Shown here one piece after another: positions 6,682-7,750 of a DNA stretch of 7,750 bases. The DNA comes from CAKSIN01 sp964423705. Its GTDB lineage: Bacteria; Bacillota; Clostridia; UMGS1810. Where the stretch lies: positions 1 to 7,750 of the forward strand of contig CAYRGA010000084.1 in NCBI GenBank assembly GCA_964423705.1, read 5' to 3'. The position numbers were made by a program, and so were the translations under genes. The notes beneath the pieces were generated by a model, which made no database searches, had not been told where the DNA came from, and saw only the letters and a list, made by a program, of their open reading frames with translations. Positions within the stretch are counted from its first letter, which is position 1; each line of letters opens with the position of its first letter.

Positions 6682-6710
6682 ATTATATAATCTTTCCGCA
6701 AAAAAAGCAA
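6682..6710 (-). promoter_or_regulatory. Candidate promoter for the DUF1858 gene
   Basis: Minus strand TTGCTT (6710-6705), 17 bases, TATAAT (6687-6682). Transcription would start near 6675, leaving a ~24-base leader that contains the AAGGAG site. It sits wholly in the 66-base gap after the fumarase gene. The spacer is AT-rich, so a chance match is possible, but the -10 is perfect and the spacing ideal. Confidence 0.55.
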
Positions 6711-6717
6711 GAAAAAA

Positions 6718-7263
6718 TTACAATAATTTAAATTTATTTTTTCCAATTTCATATAAATCATTACCATATGAATCGAAAATCACCGTTACGGGCATTTTTT
6801 CCACTGTAAGCTTACGAATTGCCTCCGTTCCCAAATCCTCATACGCAATGACTTCACTTTTAACCACGTGACGCGCTATGAGCGCACCTGCGCCGCCTAT
6901 AGCACCGAAATAGACCGCTCCGTTTTTGAGCATGGACTCTTTAACCTCGGCACTGCGTATACCCTTACCTATCATGCCTTTAAGCCCCATATTCATAAGT
7001 GTCGGCGCGTATGCATCCATCCTTCCGCTTGTGGTGGGACCGCAGGAGCCTATAACCTCTCCTTCCTTATGCGGACATGGTCCGACGTAATAAATAATTT
7101 GATTATTGACATCAAAAGGCAACTCTCTACCCTCTGCCAGAGCCTCACACATGCGTTTGTGGGCGGCATCTCGTCCTGTGTATATGGTGCCGCTGATTGT
7201 CACACAGTCACCCGCCTTTAAGGCTTTAATCTGTTCTTCCGTGAGCGGAGTCGTTATATCCAT
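6718..7263 (-). CDS. Class I fumarate hydratase beta subunit (Fe-S hydro-lyase, tartrate dehydratase beta type)
   Basis: Beta subunit of a two-subunit, Fe-S-dependent hydro-lyase that interconverts fumarate and malate (or acts on tartrate); cytoplasmic. The 181 residues match the C-terminal swivelling domain: SGTIYTGRDAAHKRM (24-38), YYVGPCP (58-64), GSCGPTTSGRMD (72-83), IGKGIRS (98-104), GAVYFGAIGGAGAL (115-128) and PVTVIFDSYGNDLYEI (158-173). The alpha subunit, which holds the [4Fe-4S] cluster, is usually encoded directly upstream; here that place is taken by divergent ptsI, so the partner must be elsewhere. AGGTGAT (plus 7267-7273) precedes the ATG. It is first in a run with the DUF1858 gene and purA. 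Fumarase is more likely than tartrate dehydratase given purA nearby, but sequence alone does not separate the two. Confidence 0.92.
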   Translation of the reverse strand: MDITTPLTEEQIKALKAGDCVTISGTIYTGRDAAHKRMCEALAEGRELPFDVNNQIIYYVGPCPHKEGEVIGSCGPTTSGRMDAYAPTLMNMGLKGMIGKGIRSAEVKESMLKNGAVYFGAIGGAGALIARHVVKSEVIAYEDLGTEAIRKLTVEKMPVTVIFDSYGNDLYEIGKNKFKLL

Positions 7264-7311
7264 GGTATCACCTGTCCTTTAAATAATATACACTTAATAC
7301 AGTATAAAGCT

Positions 7312-7328
7312 GCGGCGAAAGTCACCGC
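7312..7328 (-). other. Small hairpin in the leader of the fumarase-beta transcript
   Basis: Minus-strand GCGGTGA (7328-7322) pairs with TCGCCGC (7318-7312) around a 3-base loop, with one G-U. It lies in the ~90-base leader predicted from the promoter at 7360-7388. A near-palindrome, TTAATACAGTATAAA (plus 7294-7308), follows it. I do not recognise a riboswitch here; these may simply be local structure. Confidence 0.3.
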
Positions 7329-7359
7329 TTCATACGATTTCACAAATATTCTACATTAA

Positions 7360-7388
7360 ATTATATCAGCCGATACACCATTTGTCAA
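7360..7388 (-). promoter_or_regulatory. Perfect consensus sigma-A promoter of the fumarase-beta gene
   Basis: Minus strand TTGACA (7388-7383), exactly 17 bases, TATAAT (7365-7360): all twelve consensus bases match. The transcript should start near 7353, giving a leader of about 90 bases before the ATG at 7263. It is arranged back to back with the ptsI promoter, the two -35 boxes being 36 bases apart. Confidence 0.85.
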
Positions 7389-7424
7389 ACCGGCGAAGCT
7401 ATTATTTTCAAAAAATTCACTCTT

Positions 7425-7454
7425 TTGTATAAAAAACATTCACAATGATAAAAT
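7425..7454 (+). promoter_or_regulatory. Candidate promoter of ptsI
   Basis: TTGTAT (7425-7430), 18 bases, TAAAAT (7449-7454), with an extended -10 TG at 7446-7447. The transcript would start near 7461, leaving about 45 bases before the ATG and including AAGGAG at 7492-7497. The location, strand and extended -10 make this the likely ptsI promoter. Confidence 0.6.
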
Positions 7455-7505
7455 TATATATAAACGATTAAGGTTTTAAGTGTTCGACAGCAAGGAGTTT
7501 AAAAA

Positions 7506-7750
7506 ATGAAGATATTTTCCGGAAAGGGCGTTTACAGCGCAGTAGCAATCGGCAAAATCGCTGTTTTCAAAAAGAGCGATACAGCAATCAGACGGCGGCA
7601 CACCGAAGATACAGAATCGGAAATGCTGCGCATTGAGGAAGCGAAAGCAAAATCACGCGACCAGCTCAAAGCCATCCATGAAAAGGCATTAAAGGAAGTC
7701 GGTGAAATGAATGCGCGAATTTTTGAGATTCATATGATGATGCTTGAGGA
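7506..7750 (+). CDS. ptsI: PTS enzyme I (phosphoenolpyruvate-protein phosphotransferase), 5' part only
   Basis: Enzyme I takes phosphate from PEP and passes it to HPr, starting every PTS sugar-uptake chain; cytoplasmic. Only the first 81 codons are in the window. The start MKIFSGKGVYSAVAIGKIAV (1-20) corresponds to the enzyme I N-terminal strand (SGxxxSPGIAxGKA in E. coli), and residues 41-81 form the charged helical segment ending in ARIFEIHMMMLE (70-81), which parallels the conserved EAIFEGHIMLLED. The phosphorylated histidine, expected near residue 190, lies beyond the window. The Ser-Pro-Gly usual at 11-13 is replaced by Ser-Ala-Val. AAGGAG (7492-7497) lies 8 bases before the ATG. HPr (ptsH) is not just upstream, where many Firmicutes have it. 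PPDK or PEP synthase share other domains but not this N-terminus. Confidence 0.9.
   Translation, partial: MKIFSGKGVYSAVAIGKIAVFKKSDTAIRRRHTEDTESEMLRIEEAKAKSRDQLKAIHEKALKEVGEMNARIFEIHMMMLE

Noticed and set aside
6868..7221. Open frame of 117 codons on the plus strand
   Set aside because: Antisense to the fumarase beta gene, which has full family motifs, a good Shine-Dalgarno and a perfect promoter.
7264..7353. Riboswitch in the leader of the fumarase-beta transcript
   Set aside because: Too short and without the conserved core of purine, TPP, SAM or other classes I can recall; only one small stem is visible.
1..7750. Novel defence system, CRISPR array, prophage or toxin-antitoxin pair
   Set aside because: All larger genes belong to well-known families of metabolism or regulation. 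The lone XRE gene has no toxin partner in view, and no regularly spaced repeats are present.

Overview
This window looks like a chromosomal segment of a low-to-mid GC Gram-positive anaerobe of the class Clostridia, probably a gut commensal. The support is indirect: strong Shine-Dalgarno sites (AGGAGG, AAGGAG, AGGTGAT) before nearly every gene, sigma-A-like promoters in AT-rich spacers, a DUF1858 redox protein, a two-subunit-type class I fumarase, and an L-rhamnose operon run by an AraC-type regulator. I see no phage, CRISPR array, tRNA or rRNA, and no intact mobile element.

Layout. At 19-318 (+) is a small XRE-type repressor, facing a TspO/MBR membrane protein gene at 419-895 (-) across a hairpin-rich spacer. 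A cupin/AraC-type regulator (998-1975, +) is followed in the same direction by L-rhamnulokinase rhaB (2097-3530) and L-rhamnose isomerase rhaA (3551-4789), 20 bases apart. A perfect 18-bp stem (4833-4879) ends this operon. The next ~200 bases hold no credible gene, but 5050-5073 resembles the end of an insertion sequence.

The minus strand then carries, in transcription order, a class I fumarase beta subunit (7263-6718), a 67-residue DUF1858 CxxC protein (6651-6448) and adenylosuccinate synthetase purA (6355-5084). The fumarase gene has a textbook TTGACA-N17-TATAAT promoter. DUF1858 has its own likely promoter and is followed by a terminator-like hairpin before purA. Divergent from this group, ptsI (enzyme I of the PTS) starts at 7506 (+) and runs off the window.

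How the genes fit together. RhaA converts L-rhamnose to L-rhamnulose and RhaB phosphorylates it. The AraC-type protein is the obvious candidate sensor, with a candidate operator (inverted repeat 2023-2048) before rhaB. The aldolase and transporter that complete the pathway are not here. PurA makes adenylosuccinate, whose later cleavage by PurB releases fumarate, which fumarase hydrates to malate; this gives a plausible but unproven reason for the pairing. The fumarase alpha subunit, which carries the Fe-S cluster, is absent from the adjacent position. Overall this is ordinary core and carbon metabolism. I found no convincing new system; the points worth checking are the orphan fumarase subunit, promoter and operator details, and the IS-end-like sequence.
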